A DNA stretch of 64,000 nucleotides from Sphingobium sp. B2D3C (GCF_025961835.1 NZ_JAOQOK010000001.1:930001-994000); one strand, 5' to 3'. Shown: positions 1-8,937, numbered from the stretch's first letter. Numbers and translations: made by a program. Notes: generated by a model not told the origin, from the letters alone.

Positions 1-243
1 ACCGTCCGCCATGTCGGCCCGCAATATGAGGACGATCTGCAGGCCGACCGGATGCCCCCCGCGACGACACTCGACGGCTATGCCCGCGTGCCACTGACCG
101 GCCGGATGGCGCTGGTCGGCCGGGTCGAGAACTTGTTCGATGAACGCGTGGTCACCCGGCAGGTGACCTCGGCCAATGGCGCCGTGAGCACAGACCTCGG
201 CACGCCGCAGACCTTCTGGATCGGCATCCAGATCGCGGGATAG
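1..243 (+). CDS. TonB-dependent receptor, C-terminal end (5' truncated by window edge)
   Basis: The reading frame is open from the first base and ends in TAG at 241-243, so only about the last 80 residues of a longer protein are present. They include the segment GRVENLFDERV, which resembles the NLFD motif near the end of the TonB-dependent receptor beta-barrel, followed by a final strand ending FWIGIQIAG. Such receptors are outer-membrane active transporters for siderophores, vitamins or glycans, energised by TonB-ExbBD. The C-terminus does not end in the usual aromatic residue. Substrate cannot be inferred, because the plug domain lies outside the window. Confidence 0.7.
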   Translation, partial: TVRHVGPQYEDDLQADRMPPATTLDGYARVPLTGRMALVGRVENLFDERVVTRQVTSANGAVSTDLGTPQTFWIGIQIAG

Positions 244-335
244 CACCTCCGTCGCCCTCGCATATTTGAGCGGCCTCTTGCGCAGCGGGGCCCTTGTCCG
301 CATTCTGCCCATTGTTGGGCATGTTGGAGGACGTG

Positions 336-863
336 ATGGGGACTTACGCGGGGGTGCGCTATTCCATGGTGGCGATCTGGCTGCACTGGATCATTGCGCT
401 GCTGATTATCGCCAATATCGCGATCGGCCTCGGGCACGATCCGCTGGGTGCGGTGATCCCCGGCGTCATGAATATTCACAAATCCATCGGGCTGACCGTC
501 CTCGTCCTGTCCGTACTGGCGCTGCTCTGGCGCCTGATGAACAGCCCGCCGCCGCTGCCGACGACCATATCCAGACGCACCAAGCGCGCGGCGGCGTTGA
601 TGCACCGTTTGCTCTATGCGCTGATGATCCTCATGCCGCTCACCGGCTGGATCATGTCCTCGGCAGGGCCGCGTCCGCTCAACTGGTTCAATGTCTTCGA
701 CGTGCCCAAATTCTCGGTGGCGCGGGGCGATGCCATCGTGACCGTGGCCGGTTCGCATGAGGTGCTTGGGCTTATCTTCGGGGCGCTGGTGATCGGCCAT
801 ATCGGCGCGGCGCTGTGGCACCAGTTCATCCGGCGGGATGGGCTGATTATCCGGATGGTGTGA
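336..863 (+). CDS. Cytochrome b561 family protein
   Basis: This is a 175-residue integral membrane protein of the bacterial cytochrome b561 (CybB-like) family, a di-haem b electron carrier of the inner membrane that can oxidise ubiquinol. Four hydrophobic segments are visible, at roughly residues 10-32, 50-67, 90-110 and 142-163. Histidines suited to haem ligation lie at H17 (WLHW), H48 (NIHKS), H141 (GSHEV) and H155 (IGHI). I chose the ATG at 336 because a GGAGG sits five bases upstream; the frame is open further upstream to a TTG at 294 but that start has no ribosome binding site. It follows the receptor fragment by about 90 bases. Confidence 0.87.
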   Translation: MGTYAGVRYSMVAIWLHWIIALLIIANIAIGLGHDPLGAVIPGVMNIHKSIGLTVLVLSVLALLWRLMNSPPPLPTTISRRTKRAAALMHRLLYALMILMPLTGWIMSSAGPRPLNWFNVFDVPKFSVARGDAIVTVAGSHEVLGLIFGALVIGHIGAALWHQFIRRDGLIIRMV

Positions 864-894
864 CGCTGCGGGCCTAACCTGTGCGGGATATGAA

Positions 895-927
895 AAACCC
901 GGCCGGAGGGCTGCTCCGGCCGGGTTT
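895..927. terminator. Bidirectional intrinsic terminator between cytochrome b561 and leuA
   Basis: A perfect 13-bp inverted repeat (895-907 with 915-927, 7-base loop) starts with AAA and ends with TTT, so it has short T runs on both strands. It sits between the convergent ends of the b561 gene and leuA and can serve both. Confidence 0.75.
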
Positions 928-953
928 ATCGATGCTCTGAAGGATTGGGCGGG

Positions 954-2648
954 TCAGGCAGCCTTTGCTGCAGCATTCTGGCGGCGGTGATAGGCGTTCA
1001 CGACCGACAGCACGGCCTTCACCGATGCCGTCGCCACGTCTTCATCCGTGCCGACGCCGAAGAATGTGGTGCCATCATCGGTGCGACATTCGACATAGGC
1101 CGCCGCGCGGACGTTGCCGCCGGTGCCGATGGCGTGCTCATTATAATCGACCACGTCGAGCCCGATGCCGAGTTCATCGCGCAGGGCCGAGAGGACCGAC
1201 GAAATCAGGCCATTGCCCCGGCCCGAAATGCTGCGCTCCTTGCCATCATGGACGATCTTGCCGGTGAACACGCGGTTCCCGGCAGGGCCGCTCTCGACAT
1301 AATCGACCAGCGCATAGGGCTGTGCGCCGGCGAGGCAGTAATGCTGCTCGAACGCCTCCCAGATGTCGGCGGCATGCAGCTCACGGCTGGACTTGTCCGC
1401 CATGTCCTGCACGACCTTGGAAAAATCGCCCTGCATCCGCTTGGGCAGCTTGAGGCCCTTGTCCTGCTGCAGCACCCAGGCGACGCCGCCCTTGCCGGAC
1501 TGCGAGTTGACGCGGATCACCGCTTCATAGGAGCAGCCGATATCCGCCGGATCGATGGGCAGATAAGGCACGTCCCAGATCTCGTCATTGCGCTGTTCCT
1601 GCGCGGCGAAACCCTTCTTGATCGCGTCCTGATGGCTGCCGGAGAAGGCGGTGAAAACCAGATCGCCGGCATAAGGGTGGCGGGGATGGACGGGGAGCTG
1701 GTTGCAATAGGTCACCGTCTGCACGACCTCTTCCATGTTGGAGAAGTCGAGGCCCGGCGAGACGCCCTGCGTGTAAAGATTGAGTGCCACGGTCACCAGA
1801 TCGCAATTGCCGGTGCGCTCGCCATTGCCGAACAGGCAGCCCTCGACGCGATCGGCGCCGGCCATCAGACCCAGCTCCGCCGCCGCCACGCCGGTGCCCC
1901 GGTCATTATGCGGGTGCAGCGAGATGACCACGCTGTCGCGGTTCCGGATGTGGCGGCAGAACCATTCGATCTGGTCGGCATAGATATTGGGCGTCGCGGC
2001 CTCGACCGTGGCGGGCAGGTTGAGGATCAGCGGCTTCTCCGGCGTGGGCTGGAGAATGTCCATCACCGCCTCGCAGCACTCCAGGCTGAAATCCAGCTCG
2101 GCGGTGGAGAAGGTTTCCGGGCTGTACTCGAACCGCCAGTCAGTGTCCGGTTGCTTGGCGGCTTCGTCGCGAATGATCTTCGCGGCATCGACGGCGATCT
2201 GCTTGATCTGCGGCCGCTCCATGTTGAACACGATCCGCCGCCACGCCGGAGAGACGGCGTTGTAGACGTGGACGATAGCCTGCCGTGCACCCTGCAGGCT
2301 CTCGAAGGTGCGCTCGATGAGGTCACGGCGGGCCTGCGTGAGCACCTGAATAATGACATCGTCAGGGATGCGGCCTGATTTGACGAGACCGGAGATGAAA
2401 TCAAACTCGGTCGCGCCGGCCGAGGGGAAGCCGACCTCGATCTCCTTGAGGCCGACGCGGGTCAGCAGCTCGAAGAAGCGGGTCTTCTTCTCGGTATCCA
2501 TCGGATCGATAAGCGCCTGATTGCCATCGCGCAGATCGGTCGAGAGCCAGCGGGGCGGCTGGGTGATCGTGCGCGAGGGCCACTGCCGGTCGGGCAGGTC
2601 CACTTGCGGGAAGGGACGGTATTTCTGTGACGGGTCGCTCAGCATCAT
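954..2648 (-). CDS. leuA: 2-isopropylmalate synthase
   Basis: LeuA condenses acetyl-CoA with 2-ketoisovalerate to 2-isopropylmalate, the committed step of leucine synthesis, in the cytosol. At 564 residues it belongs to the longer LeuA type. The N-terminal TIM barrel carries DLRDGNQAL at residues 38-46, the HMGL-like active-site motif, and later HPHNDRGTG, whose histidines belong to the metal site of the family. The last 150 or so residues are the leucine-sensing regulatory domain. Two adjacent ATG codons open the gene, and I use the upstream one. Both the allosteric domain and the upstream leader peptide and hairpin (2734-2829) suggest double control by leucine. It stands alone, without leuB/C/D nearby. 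Confidence 0.95.
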   Translation of the reverse strand: MMLSDPSQKYRPFPQVDLPDRQWPSRTITQPPRWLSTDLRDGNQALIDPMDTEKKTRFFELLTRVGLKEIEVGFPSAGATEFDFISGLVKSGRIPDDVIIQVLTQARRDLIERTFESLQGARQAIVHVYNAVSPAWRRIVFNMERPQIKQIAVDAAKIIRDEAAKQPDTDWRFEYSPETFSTAELDFSLECCEAVMDILQPTPEKPLILNLPATVEAATPNIYADQIEWFCRHIRNRDSVVISLHPHNDRGTGVAAAELGLMAGADRVEGCLFGNGERTGNCDLVTVALNLYTQGVSPGLDFSNMEEVVQTVTYCNQLPVHPRHPYAGDLVFTAFSGSHQDAIKKGFAAQEQRNDEIWDVPYLPIDPADIGCSYEAVIRVNSQSGKGGVAWVLQQDKGLKLPKRMQGDFSKVVQDMADKSSRELHAADIWEAFEQHYCLAGAQPYALVDYVESGPAGNRVFTGKIVHDGKERSISGRGNGLISSVLSALRDELGIGLDVVDYNEHAIGTGGNVRAAAYVECRTDDGTTFFGVGTDEDVATASVKAVLSVVNAYHRRQNAAAKAA

Positions 2649-2733
2649 GGTTCGGACATTTCATTGTTCACAGCCAAATGCACGCAGGCGCTATCCATTT
2701 GCACTGATGAGGATCTGATTCTGTGGCTAAAAG

Positions 2734-2789
2734 GCCCTTAGGCGCAGCGGGCCGCCTGCGGCAACCGCTTGGGTATCGCGCCTAAGGGC
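2734..2789 (-). promoter_or_regulatory. Putative leuA attenuator hairpin
   Basis: On the leuA transcript a perfect 12-bp stem forms between 2778-2789 (5' arm) and 2734-2745 (3' arm), and the 3' arm is followed by CTTTTAG. The loop holds a smaller hairpin (arms 2751-2755 and 2758-2762). The 5' arm overlaps the stop codon of the leader ORF at 2782-2829, so a ribosome on the leader would disrupt it. This is the geometry of translation-coupled attenuation. The T run is short, and the competing antiterminator pairing is not resolved by eye. A possible -35 element (TTGACG on the minus strand) lies at 2912-2917. The remainder of the 406-base gap between leuA and 3055 shows no gene. Confidence 0.6.
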
Positions 2790-2829
2790 GCGTAAGTCGC
2801 GTAAGGCGAAGGGCCAGCCAAAAGTCCAT
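2782..2829 (-). CDS. leuA leader peptide (predicted)
   Basis: A 15-codon ORF, MDFWLALRLTRLTRP, lies on the leuA strand about 130 bases before leuA. Four of its fifteen residues are leucine, at positions 5, 7, 9 and 12. GGGAG sits five bases before the ATG, and an in-frame ATG four codons further upstream is an alternative start. The stop codon lies inside the 5' arm of the strong hairpin described at 2734-2789. Leucine-rich leader peptides controlling leuA are known from proteobacteria. Stalling at leucine codons when charged tRNA-Leu is scarce would favour transcription into leuA. It is too short to be judged on coding statistics. Confidence 0.6.
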   Translation of the reverse strand: MDFWLALRLTRLTRP

Positions 2830-3054
2830 GCGCGCTCCCATGCACGGAAAATGGGCATCCGTCCAGCATGAAGTGAAAAAACGGCGGTAATCGGCCATAA
2901 TTTTCCCGGTGCGTCAATCCGTCATAGCGCTCGACACAGATATTTTAATCGCAGCGGAACGCGATCGTGTTTCCCGCGATTTTTACTCTTGATTTTGAAT
3001 TTCCCCGGCTCACTATGCTGCAATGCACAATAAGATAGAGAAACGCATACGCTG

Positions 3055-4461
3055 ATGACATGTTCCGAGATGCTGGGTGAGGCTGGAGACATTCGCGACT
3101 GTTACGCGGTGGTTCAGCAATGGGTGGATGAGACCGGCATCGAGGGGCTGCACCGACGATTGAGCGAGGCGGAAGCGATCTTCCGGCGCATCGGCATAAC
3201 CTTTGCAGTATATGGGGAGGGCGGTGACCCGGAGCGGCTCATTCCATTCGATCTGTTGCCGCGCATCTTCACGGCTGCGGAATGGGCGCGGCTTGAGGCT
3301 GGCATCCGCCAGCGCGCTGCCGCCCTCAATGCCTTCCTGCTCGACGTCTATAATCGCGGTGAGATCATCCGGGCCGGGATCGTGCCGGGCGACATCGTCT
3401 ATCAGAATAAGGCCTATAAGCCGGAGATGGCCGGTTTCACCCCGCCGGGCAGGGTCTACAGCCATATCGTCGGCATCGATATCGTGCGCACGGGGCTCGA
3501 TGATTTCATGGTGCTGGAGGACAATTGCCGCACACCCTCGGGCGTCTCCTACATGCTCGAAAATCGCGAGATCATGACGCGGATGTTCCCGGAGCTGTTT
3601 GCCCGGCAACGCGTCGCGCCGGTGGATGATTATCCGAGCCAGCTTCTGCGCTCGCTGCAGGAGGTGGCGCCGCCCGCCTGCAAAGGCGTGCCGCAGGTCG
3701 TGGTGCTCACTCCCGGCTCGTTCAACAGCGCTTATTATGAGCATAGCTATCTGGCCGACCTGATGGGCGTCGAGCTGGTCGAGCCGGCCGATCTCTTCGT
3801 GGAAGATGGGCTGGTCTTCATGCAGACCACGCGCGGGCCACGCCGGGTGGATGTGATCTACCGGCGCATCGACGATGATTTCATCGATCCGCTGGCCTTC
3901 CGGCCCGACAGCCTGCTCGGCGTCCCCGGGCTGTTCAATGCCTATCGCGGGGGCGGTGTGACGCTCTGCTCGGCACCGGGCGCGGGGATCGCGGATGACA
4001 AGGCGATCTACGTCTATGTGCCCGAGATGATCCGCTTCTATCTGGGCGAGACGGCGATCCTGCAGAATGTGCCGACCTGGCAATGTTCCAAGCCGGACGA
4101 TTTCGCATATGTGATGGACCATCTCCCCGAGTTGGTCGTGAAGGAGGTCCACGGCTCGGGCGGTTATGGAATGCTGATCGGCCCCAAGGCCACCACGAGC
4201 GAGATCGAAGCTTATGCCGGGCGCATCCGGGCCAATCCCTCCGAATTCATTGCGCAGCCGACGCTCGACCTTTCGGCAGCACCCACACTCGGGCCGGTCG
4301 GCCTGGTGCAGCGCCATGTCGATTTCCGGCCATTCTGTCTTGTCGGCAAGGAGATCAGGCTGGTGCCTGGAGGCTTGACGCGGGTTGCGCTGGCGGAAGG
4401 ATCGCTGGTGGTGAATTCAAGCCAAGGCGGCGGCGTCAAAGATACATGGGTGCTCCGGTGA
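3055..4461 (+). CDS. Circularly permuted ATP-grasp protein of an Anbu cluster
   Basis: This 468-residue cytosolic protein matches the circularly permuted ATP-grasp type 2 family (formerly DUF404/DUF407). The family is proposed to form amide or peptide bonds using ATP, although no substrate is established. Segments typical of the family include VYQNKAYKPEMAGFTPP near residue 120, VLEDNCRTPSGVSYMLENR near residue 157, and a glycine-rich HGSGGYGM stretch near residue 365 followed by a possible ATP-binding end. The start has no obvious Shine-Dalgarno sequence, and the ATG at 3070 is an alternative. It is the first gene of a same-strand set with an alpha-E protein, a transglutaminase and the Anbu peptidase, the conserved association for this family. 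Confidence 0.85.
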   Translation: MTCSEMLGEAGDIRDCYAVVQQWVDETGIEGLHRRLSEAEAIFRRIGITFAVYGEGGDPERLIPFDLLPRIFTAAEWARLEAGIRQRAAALNAFLLDVYNRGEIIRAGIVPGDIVYQNKAYKPEMAGFTPPGRVYSHIVGIDIVRTGLDDFMVLEDNCRTPSGVSYMLENREIMTRMFPELFARQRVAPVDDYPSQLLRSLQEVAPPACKGVPQVVVLTPGSFNSAYYEHSYLADLMGVELVEPADLFVEDGLVFMQTTRGPRRVDVIYRRIDDDFIDPLAFRPDSLLGVPGLFNAYRGGGVTLCSAPGAGIADDKAIYVYVPEMIRFYLGETAILQNVPTWQCSKPDDFAYVMDHLPELVVKEVHGSGGYGMLIGPKATTSEIEAYAGRIRANPSEFIAQPTLDLSAAPTLGPVGLVQRHVDFRPFCLVGKEIRLVPGGLTRVALAEGSLVVNSSQGGGVKDTWVLR

Positions 4462-4540
4462 GGGGGGCTGCGATGAGAGAGGCGGCCATGATGCGCGAGG
4501 CCGTTTGCGGCATGCAGGTCCAACCGAAGGGAGGCCGCCC

Positions 4541-5473
4541 ATGCTGAGCCGGACCGCCGAAAATCTGTTTTGGATGGCCCGCTATATGGAGCGCGCCGAA
4601 GCCACTGCGCGATTGCTCACCATGGGGCAGCGGATGACTATCCTGCCCGGCGCGACGATGCGCGACGAGTGGCGCTCGGTCGTGCAGGTTACCGAGTGCG
4701 AGGATGTGTTCGGCAAGGATGCCATCATCCGCGAGAGCGACATCGTCGAGCATCTCATCCTGAATGCCGATAACCCGGCGTCCATCCGCGCCTGCCTCGC
4801 GCGGGCACGGCAGAACGGCAAGTCGGTGCGCACCGCGCTTACCCAGGAGATGTGGGAAGCGCTCAACGAGGGCTGGCGCAAACTGGAAACCTATGGCGTC
4901 AACGATGCGCGCCGTGAATTCGCCGAGATCATCGATTGGGTGAAGACCCGCGCGATGATCTTCCGCGGCGCCACCGAGAGCGGCCAGTTGCGCAACGAGG
5001 GGCATGATTTCCTGCGGGTCGGTGGCGCGCTGGAGCGGGCGCAGATGACGTTGCGGTTGCTGGACGTCAAATATTACGTCCTGCTGCCGGAGACCGAAGT
5101 GGTCGGCGGCCACCGCGACCATTATCAATGGACTTCGGTGCTGCACGCGCTGTCGGGCAGCCGCGCCTATCATCATGTCTATGGCGGCTCCTACACGCCG
5201 GCGCAGATCACGGACTTCTTGATGCTCAACCGGCAGTTTCCGCGCAGCACGCTCTATTGCTTCGACCAGATCGCCTATCGGCTGCAGCGGCTGGCCAGCT
5301 GGCACGGCCAGCGCACGCCGGCCAATCTGCGCAGCGAGGAGATGGTGGAGACGCTCGCGCAGGCCAATAGCGGAGATATTTTCCGCCGGGGCTTGCACGA
5401 AACCGTCCAGAGCAAGATTGTCCAGTGCAACATGCTTGGGCACGAAATCGCACAAGCCTATCATTTCGGCTGA
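4541..5473 (+). CDS. Alpha-E domain-containing protein
   Basis: This 310-residue, mostly helical protein of the alpha-E family (formerly DUF403) begins MLSRTAENLFWMARYMERAE, the N-terminal signature of the family. Alpha-E proteins accompany circularly permuted ATP-grasp enzymes and are thought to be their partners, and no catalytic residues are defined. I chose the ATG at 4541 because GGGAGG lies six bases upstream. It starts 79 bases after the ATP-grasp stop and ends 18 bases before the transglutaminase start, consistent with one operon. Confidence 0.87.
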   Translation: MLSRTAENLFWMARYMERAEATARLLTMGQRMTILPGATMRDEWRSVVQVTECEDVFGKDAIIRESDIVEHLILNADNPASIRACLARARQNGKSVRTALTQEMWEALNEGWRKLETYGVNDARREFAEIIDWVKTRAMIFRGATESGQLRNEGHDFLRVGGALERAQMTLRLLDVKYYVLLPETEVVGGHRDHYQWTSVLHALSGSRAYHHVYGGSYTPAQITDFLMLNRQFPRSTLYCFDQIAYRLQRLASWHGQRTPANLRSEEMVETLAQANSGDIFRRGLHETVQSKIVQCNMLGHEIAQAYHFG

Positions 5474-5491
5474 GCGGGAGGCGACCGGGCC

Positions 5492-6331
5492 ATGCGGATC
5501 ACGATCCGTCACGAGACTGTCTATCGGTATGAGGAGGAGGCTGGCGGCGTGGTCATGCGCCTGCGCCTGCTGCCGGCGACTAGCAACGCGCAAACCGTCG
5601 AGCAATGGACGGTGACAGCGAACGGCCAGCCCATCGAACGCTGGATCGTCAACGGTTATGGCGATGCGGAGGCCGTGTGGCGCGCGCCCGGACGGGTCGA
5701 CAGCGTCACGATCCTGTCAGAAGGGACAGTGCGGACAGTCGATTGCGCCGGTGTGCTCAAGCCTGCCGATGGGGCAGTGCGGCCCCAGCTGTTCCTGCGC
5801 GCGACGCCGCTGACCGGGATCGACGCGGCGATTGCCGATCTGGCCCAGCGCGCGCGACGGGAGGAGGGCGTGCTCGCCAGCCTCCACGCCCTCTCCGATC
5901 TGGTGCACGAGGAGATCGAATATCGATCCGGCAGCACCAGCATGGAAACCACGGCCGCGCAGGCCTTTGCCCAGAAATCGGGGGTGTGCCAGGATCAGGC
6001 GCATGTCTTCATTGCAGCGGCGCGCAGCCTGTTGATCCCGGCCCGCTATGTGGTGGGCTATCTGCGGGACGACGAGCGGCCGGATAGCGACCATGAGCCC
6101 CATGCCTGGGCGGAAGCCTGGGTAGAGGGGCTGGGCTGGATCGGGTTCGATATTACGCTGGGCCTCTGCCCGGTAGAGGGGCATGTGCGCCTGTGCTGTG
6201 GCCTTGATGCCGCAGATGCCGCGCCGATTCGGGGCGTGATGATCGCAGGGGGCGAAACCGCATTGTCGCACGACGTGCAGATTGCCAGTCTGCCATCTGA
6301 GGATACCGCACAATCCCAGACGCAACAGTGA
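5492..6331 (+). CDS. Transglutaminase-like cysteine protease family protein
   Basis: This 279-residue protein has an N-terminal beta-rich domain (about residues 1-80, transglutaminase N-terminal type) and a transglutaminase-like core. The catalytic triad is visible as C166 (SGVCQDQAH), H204 (HEPHAWAEAW) and D220 (GWIGFD). Members hydrolyse or transfer peptide amide bonds and no signal peptide is present, which suggests a cytosolic enzyme. GGGAGG lies upstream of the ATG. It sits between the alpha-E gene and the Anbu peptidase gene, and probably acts on the same amide-linked product. Confidence 0.88.
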   Translation: MRITIRHETVYRYEEEAGGVVMRLRLLPATSNAQTVEQWTVTANGQPIERWIVNGYGDAEAVWRAPGRVDSVTILSEGTVRTVDCAGVLKPADGAVRPQLFLRATPLTGIDAAIADLAQRARREEGVLASLHALSDLVHEEIEYRSGSTSMETTAAQAFAQKSGVCQDQAHVFIAAARSLLIPARYVVGYLRDDERPDSDHEPHAWAEAWVEGLGWIGFDITLGLCPVEGHVRLCCGLDAADAAPIRGVMIAGGETALSHDVQIASLPSEDTAQSQTQQ

Positions 6332-6374
6332 GTCGGGCGGGCGGCTCAATGCGGGCATGAAAAAGGGGCATAAA

Positions 6375-7121
6375 ATGACGTATTGCGTGGCATTGCGGGT
6401 CGAGGCCGGCCTGGTGATGCTCTCTGACACGCGGACCAATGCCGGGCTCGATAACATCGGCATGTTCCGCAAGACCTTCACTTATGAGCGCCCTGGCGAG
6501 CGGGCGATTGCGCTGCTGTGTTCTGGAAGCCTCTCAGTCACGCAGGAAGTGCGCACCAAGCTCTCCCGCGCCATGAAGGACGCGGTCGACAATCCCGAGG
6601 TCGAGACCCTGCTGAACTGCGCCACCATGCACCGCGCCGCCCATCTGGTCGGCGAGGCGATGAAGGCGGTTCAGAAGGAAATGCGCGAGGGGATGAGCGG
6701 CACCAGCCCATCGCTGAGCGCCAGCATCCTGCTGTGCGGGCAGCGCAAGGGTGGCAAGCCTCGCCTTTACCTGGTCTACTCGCAGGGCAATTTCATCGAA
6801 GCGACGGCGGACACGCCCTTCTTCCAGATCGGCGAGCACAAATATGGCAAGCCGATCCTCGACCGGATGATCAAGCCGACCACGTCGCTGTCGGATGCTG
6901 CCAAGGCGGTATGCGTCTCCATGGATTCGACGCTGCGCTCCAACCTGTCGGTCGGAATGCCGCTCGACCTGAGCATCATCCCGCGCGATCAGTATGAGTT
7001 CAGCGTCCGTCGCAGGATCGAAGCGGACGACCCGGAATTCTCGACCATTTCCCGGCAATGGGGCGAGGTACTGAAGTCCGGCTTCGATTCGCTGCCCTCG
7101 ATGATCGGCGCGGGATCCTGA
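6375..7121 (+). CDS. Proteasome-like peptidase Anbu
   Basis: This 248-residue protein is a proteasome/HslV-like N-terminal nucleophile hydrolase of the Anbu (ancestral beta subunit) family. It begins MTYCVAL, so removal of Met exposes a catalytic threonine. D18 (LSDTRTNAG) and K33 (FRKTF) occupy the positions of the conserved Asp17 and Lys33 of HslV and proteasome beta subunits. I chose the ATG at 6375 because AAGGGG precedes it and because the start must leave Thr at the N-terminus; an ATG at 6357 would bury it. No ATPase partner gene is adjacent, in keeping with the family. It closes the Anbu cluster. Confidence 0.88.
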   Translation: MTYCVALRVEAGLVMLSDTRTNAGLDNIGMFRKTFTYERPGERAIALLCSGSLSVTQEVRTKLSRAMKDAVDNPEVETLLNCATMHRAAHLVGEAMKAVQKEMREGMSGTSPSLSASILLCGQRKGGKPRLYLVYSQGNFIEATADTPFFQIGEHKYGKPILDRMIKPTTSLSDAAKAVCVSMDSTLRSNLSVGMPLDLSIIPRDQYEFSVRRRIEADDPEFSTISRQWGEVLKSGFDSLPSMIGAGS

Positions 7122-7130
7122 AGACTTTAG

Positions 7131-7244
7131 CCCCTCCTCTTCAGAGGAGGGGTTGGGGTGGTACAGCAACGCTTCTGTTATCCACCGCGCGTGCGATGCT
7201 GGCACATCGCCACCACCCCCGGCCCCTCCTCTGAAGAGGAGGGG
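7131..7244. repeat. BIME-like pair of inverted palindromic repeats
   Basis: Two 22-bp palindromes (7131-7152 and 7223-7244) each consist of 10-bp arms, CCCCTCCTCT and its complement, around a two-base loop. The second copy is the reverse complement of the first. Both are flanked by G/T-rich GGTTGGGGT-type sequence. The pair sits between Anbu and trxB and looks like a REP/BIME-type intergenic element. Transcription into it could form strong hairpins and end the Anbu operon. The rest of the 251-base gap shows no gene. Confidence 0.7.
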
Positions 7245-7372
7245 AGTGTAAACCCCAACCTCGTCGCCCAAGCATTGAGTTCCGCGTCGCACACCCTAAA
7301 TGCGAATGACAATCGCCAACCCATGCTGGCGCATAAACAACCCTATCTGTCCGCGAAGGAAGACATCGACCC

Positions 7373-8344
7373 ATGACCGCCACGCACAGCTCGCGCATGA
7401 TCATTCTCGGTTCCGGGCCCGCCGGTCTTTCGGCCGCCATCTACGCCGCGCGTGCCGGCATGGCGCCGATAGTGGTGCAGGGGATGCAGCCGGGCGGTCA
7501 GTTGACCATCACCACCGATGTCGAGAATTATCCCGGCTTCCGTGAGGTCATTCAGGGCCCGTGGCTGATGGAAGAGATGCAGGCACAGGCTGAGCATGTC
7601 GGTACGCAGATGATGTACGACCAGATCGTCGACGTCGACCTCAGCAAGCGCCCGTTCAAGCTGACTGGCGACGGCGGCACCGAATATTATGGCGACACGT
7701 TGGTCATCGCGACCGGCGCGCAGGCCAAGTGGCTGGGGCTGGAGAGCGAGCATCTGCTGCAGGGCAAGGGCGTCTCGGCCTGCGCCACCTGCGATGGCTT
7801 TTTCTATCGTGGCAAGAAGGTGGTGGTGATCGGCGGCGGCAACACCGCAGTCGAAGAAGCGCTGTACCTCACCAATCATAGCCATGATGTGACGCTGATC
7901 CACCGCCGCGACAGTCTGCGCGCGGAGAAGATCCTGCAGGATCGCCTGTTCGCCCACCCCAACATCAAGGTCGTGTGGAACAAGGCCGTCGAGCGTTTTG
8001 TCGGCGGTGGCGATCCGGAAGGTCTGGTCGGCGTCGATCTGGTCGATACCGAGACGGGCGAGAAGAGCCATATCGAGACGGACGGGGCGTTCGTCGCCAT
8101 CGGCCACAAGCCGGCGACTGAGCTGTTCGAGGGCAAGCTGCCGCTCGATGAAGGCTATTTGGTTGTCGAGAAAGGCACGAGCCGCACCAGCATCCCCGGC
8201 GTGTTCGCGGCCGGGGACGTGACGGACAAGATCTACCGTCAGGCGGTGACGGCGGCCGGCATGGGCTGCATGGCGGCGCTGGACGCCGAGCGCTTCCTTG
8301 CGGAAGCCGACTTTGAATCACAGCGCGAGCATGTCCCGGCCTGA
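7373..8344 (+). CDS. trxB: Thioredoxin reductase (NADPH)
   Basis: TrxB moves electrons from NADPH through FAD and a redox disulfide to thioredoxin in the cytosol. The 323-residue length is normal for the low-molecular-weight type. The FAD-binding GSGPAG is at residues 13-18, the redox-active CATC is at residues 137-140, an NADPH-binding GGGNTA follows about 20 residues later, and the C-terminal FAD segment PGVFAAGDVTDK is intact. It is monocistronic, with a repeat element upstream and a hairpin terminator downstream. Confidence 0.96.
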   Translation: MTATHSSRMIILGSGPAGLSAAIYAARAGMAPIVVQGMQPGGQLTITTDVENYPGFREVIQGPWLMEEMQAQAEHVGTQMMYDQIVDVDLSKRPFKLTGDGGTEYYGDTLVIATGAQAKWLGLESEHLLQGKGVSACATCDGFFYRGKKVVVIGGGNTAVEEALYLTNHSHDVTLIHRRDSLRAEKILQDRLFAHPNIKVVWNKAVERFVGGGDPEGLVGVDLVDTETGEKSHIETDGAFVAIGHKPATELFEGKLPLDEGYLVVEKGTSRTSIPGVFAAGDVTDKIYRQAVTAAGMGCMAALDAERFLAEADFESQREHVPA

Positions 8345-8375
8345 TCGCGGCATCACGGTGAACTAGAATGTGAAG

Positions 8376-8405
8376 AGCCGGGCGACCGCGAAGGTCTGCC
8401 CGGCT
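8376..8405 (+). terminator. Intrinsic terminator after trxB
   Basis: An 8-bp stem, AGCCGGGC (8376-8383) with GCCCGGCT (8398-8405), is followed by TTCCTTTG about 30 bases after the trxB stop. Confidence 0.6.
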
Positions 8406-8455
8406 TTCCTTTGTCTTGAGCCTGAGCGCGAGCCCAGACGGGTCACGTGGCGCGA

Positions 8456-8752
8456 TTAGCGCGAGGCAACCTTGGTCAGCGGCGTCTCATTGAGCAGGAT
8501 CGCATCCTTCACGCGGAAGGAAACCGGCATCCCGTTGGCGCTGCCGATCACGCGGCCCTTGGCGACGGTGAGACGGAAGGTCGAGCCGGGCGTTGCGCGG
8601 CCCTCGATCACCCGGCGGCTGTCGCCGAGTTCGGTGACGGTGTAGGAGTAGCTGACGCCTTCATGCGTGAAGGTCTTCTCAGCCTCTTTCGCGTGGCCGG
8701 GTGTGACGACGGCAAACGAAAGCAGTGCGGCGGCAAAAAAAGCATTTTTCAC
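8456..8752 (-). CDS. Small exported protein of unknown function
   Basis: This 98-residue protein starts with a clear signal peptide: a basic N-terminus (MKN), a hydrophobic core and a likely cleavage site after GHA at residue 21. The mature part of about 77 residues is beta-rich by eye, has no cysteines and has no motif I recognise. It is probably periplasmic. It is convergent with trxB. A 6-bp inverted repeat (TTGCAT/ATGCAA, 8865-8879) lies about 115 bases upstream of its start and could be an operator, but this is weak. Confidence 0.65.
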   Translation of the reverse strand: MKNAFFAAALLSFAVVTPGHAKEAEKTFTHEGVSYSYTVTELGDSRRVIEGRATPGSTFRLTVAKGRVIGSANGMPVSFRVKDAILLNETPLTKVASR

Positions 8753-8937
8753 GAACAGTCTCCTTTGTCAGTTGCAAAAGAGCCTTGCTCGGCATCCCAT
8801 GTTCTTCCGTGGTCATAGTGCTGCGCTGCACCATGGCTCACAAACGCAAAAAGCGGCGGAGCGATTGCATTTGATGCAAACCGATGGCGCGGTGCAGCGC
8901 GCGACGTGCGGCAAGCGAATGCGAAGGAGTTCGCCTG

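Noticed and set aside
945..2378. A 477-residue open frame opposite leuA
   Set aside because: It is a shadow of leuA with no ribosome binding site or family sequence.
8865..8879. Inverted repeat TTGCAT-TTG-ATGCAA upstream of the small exported protein
   Set aside because: The arms are only 6 bp and such a repeat is expected by chance in a window of this size, so I do not call an operator.
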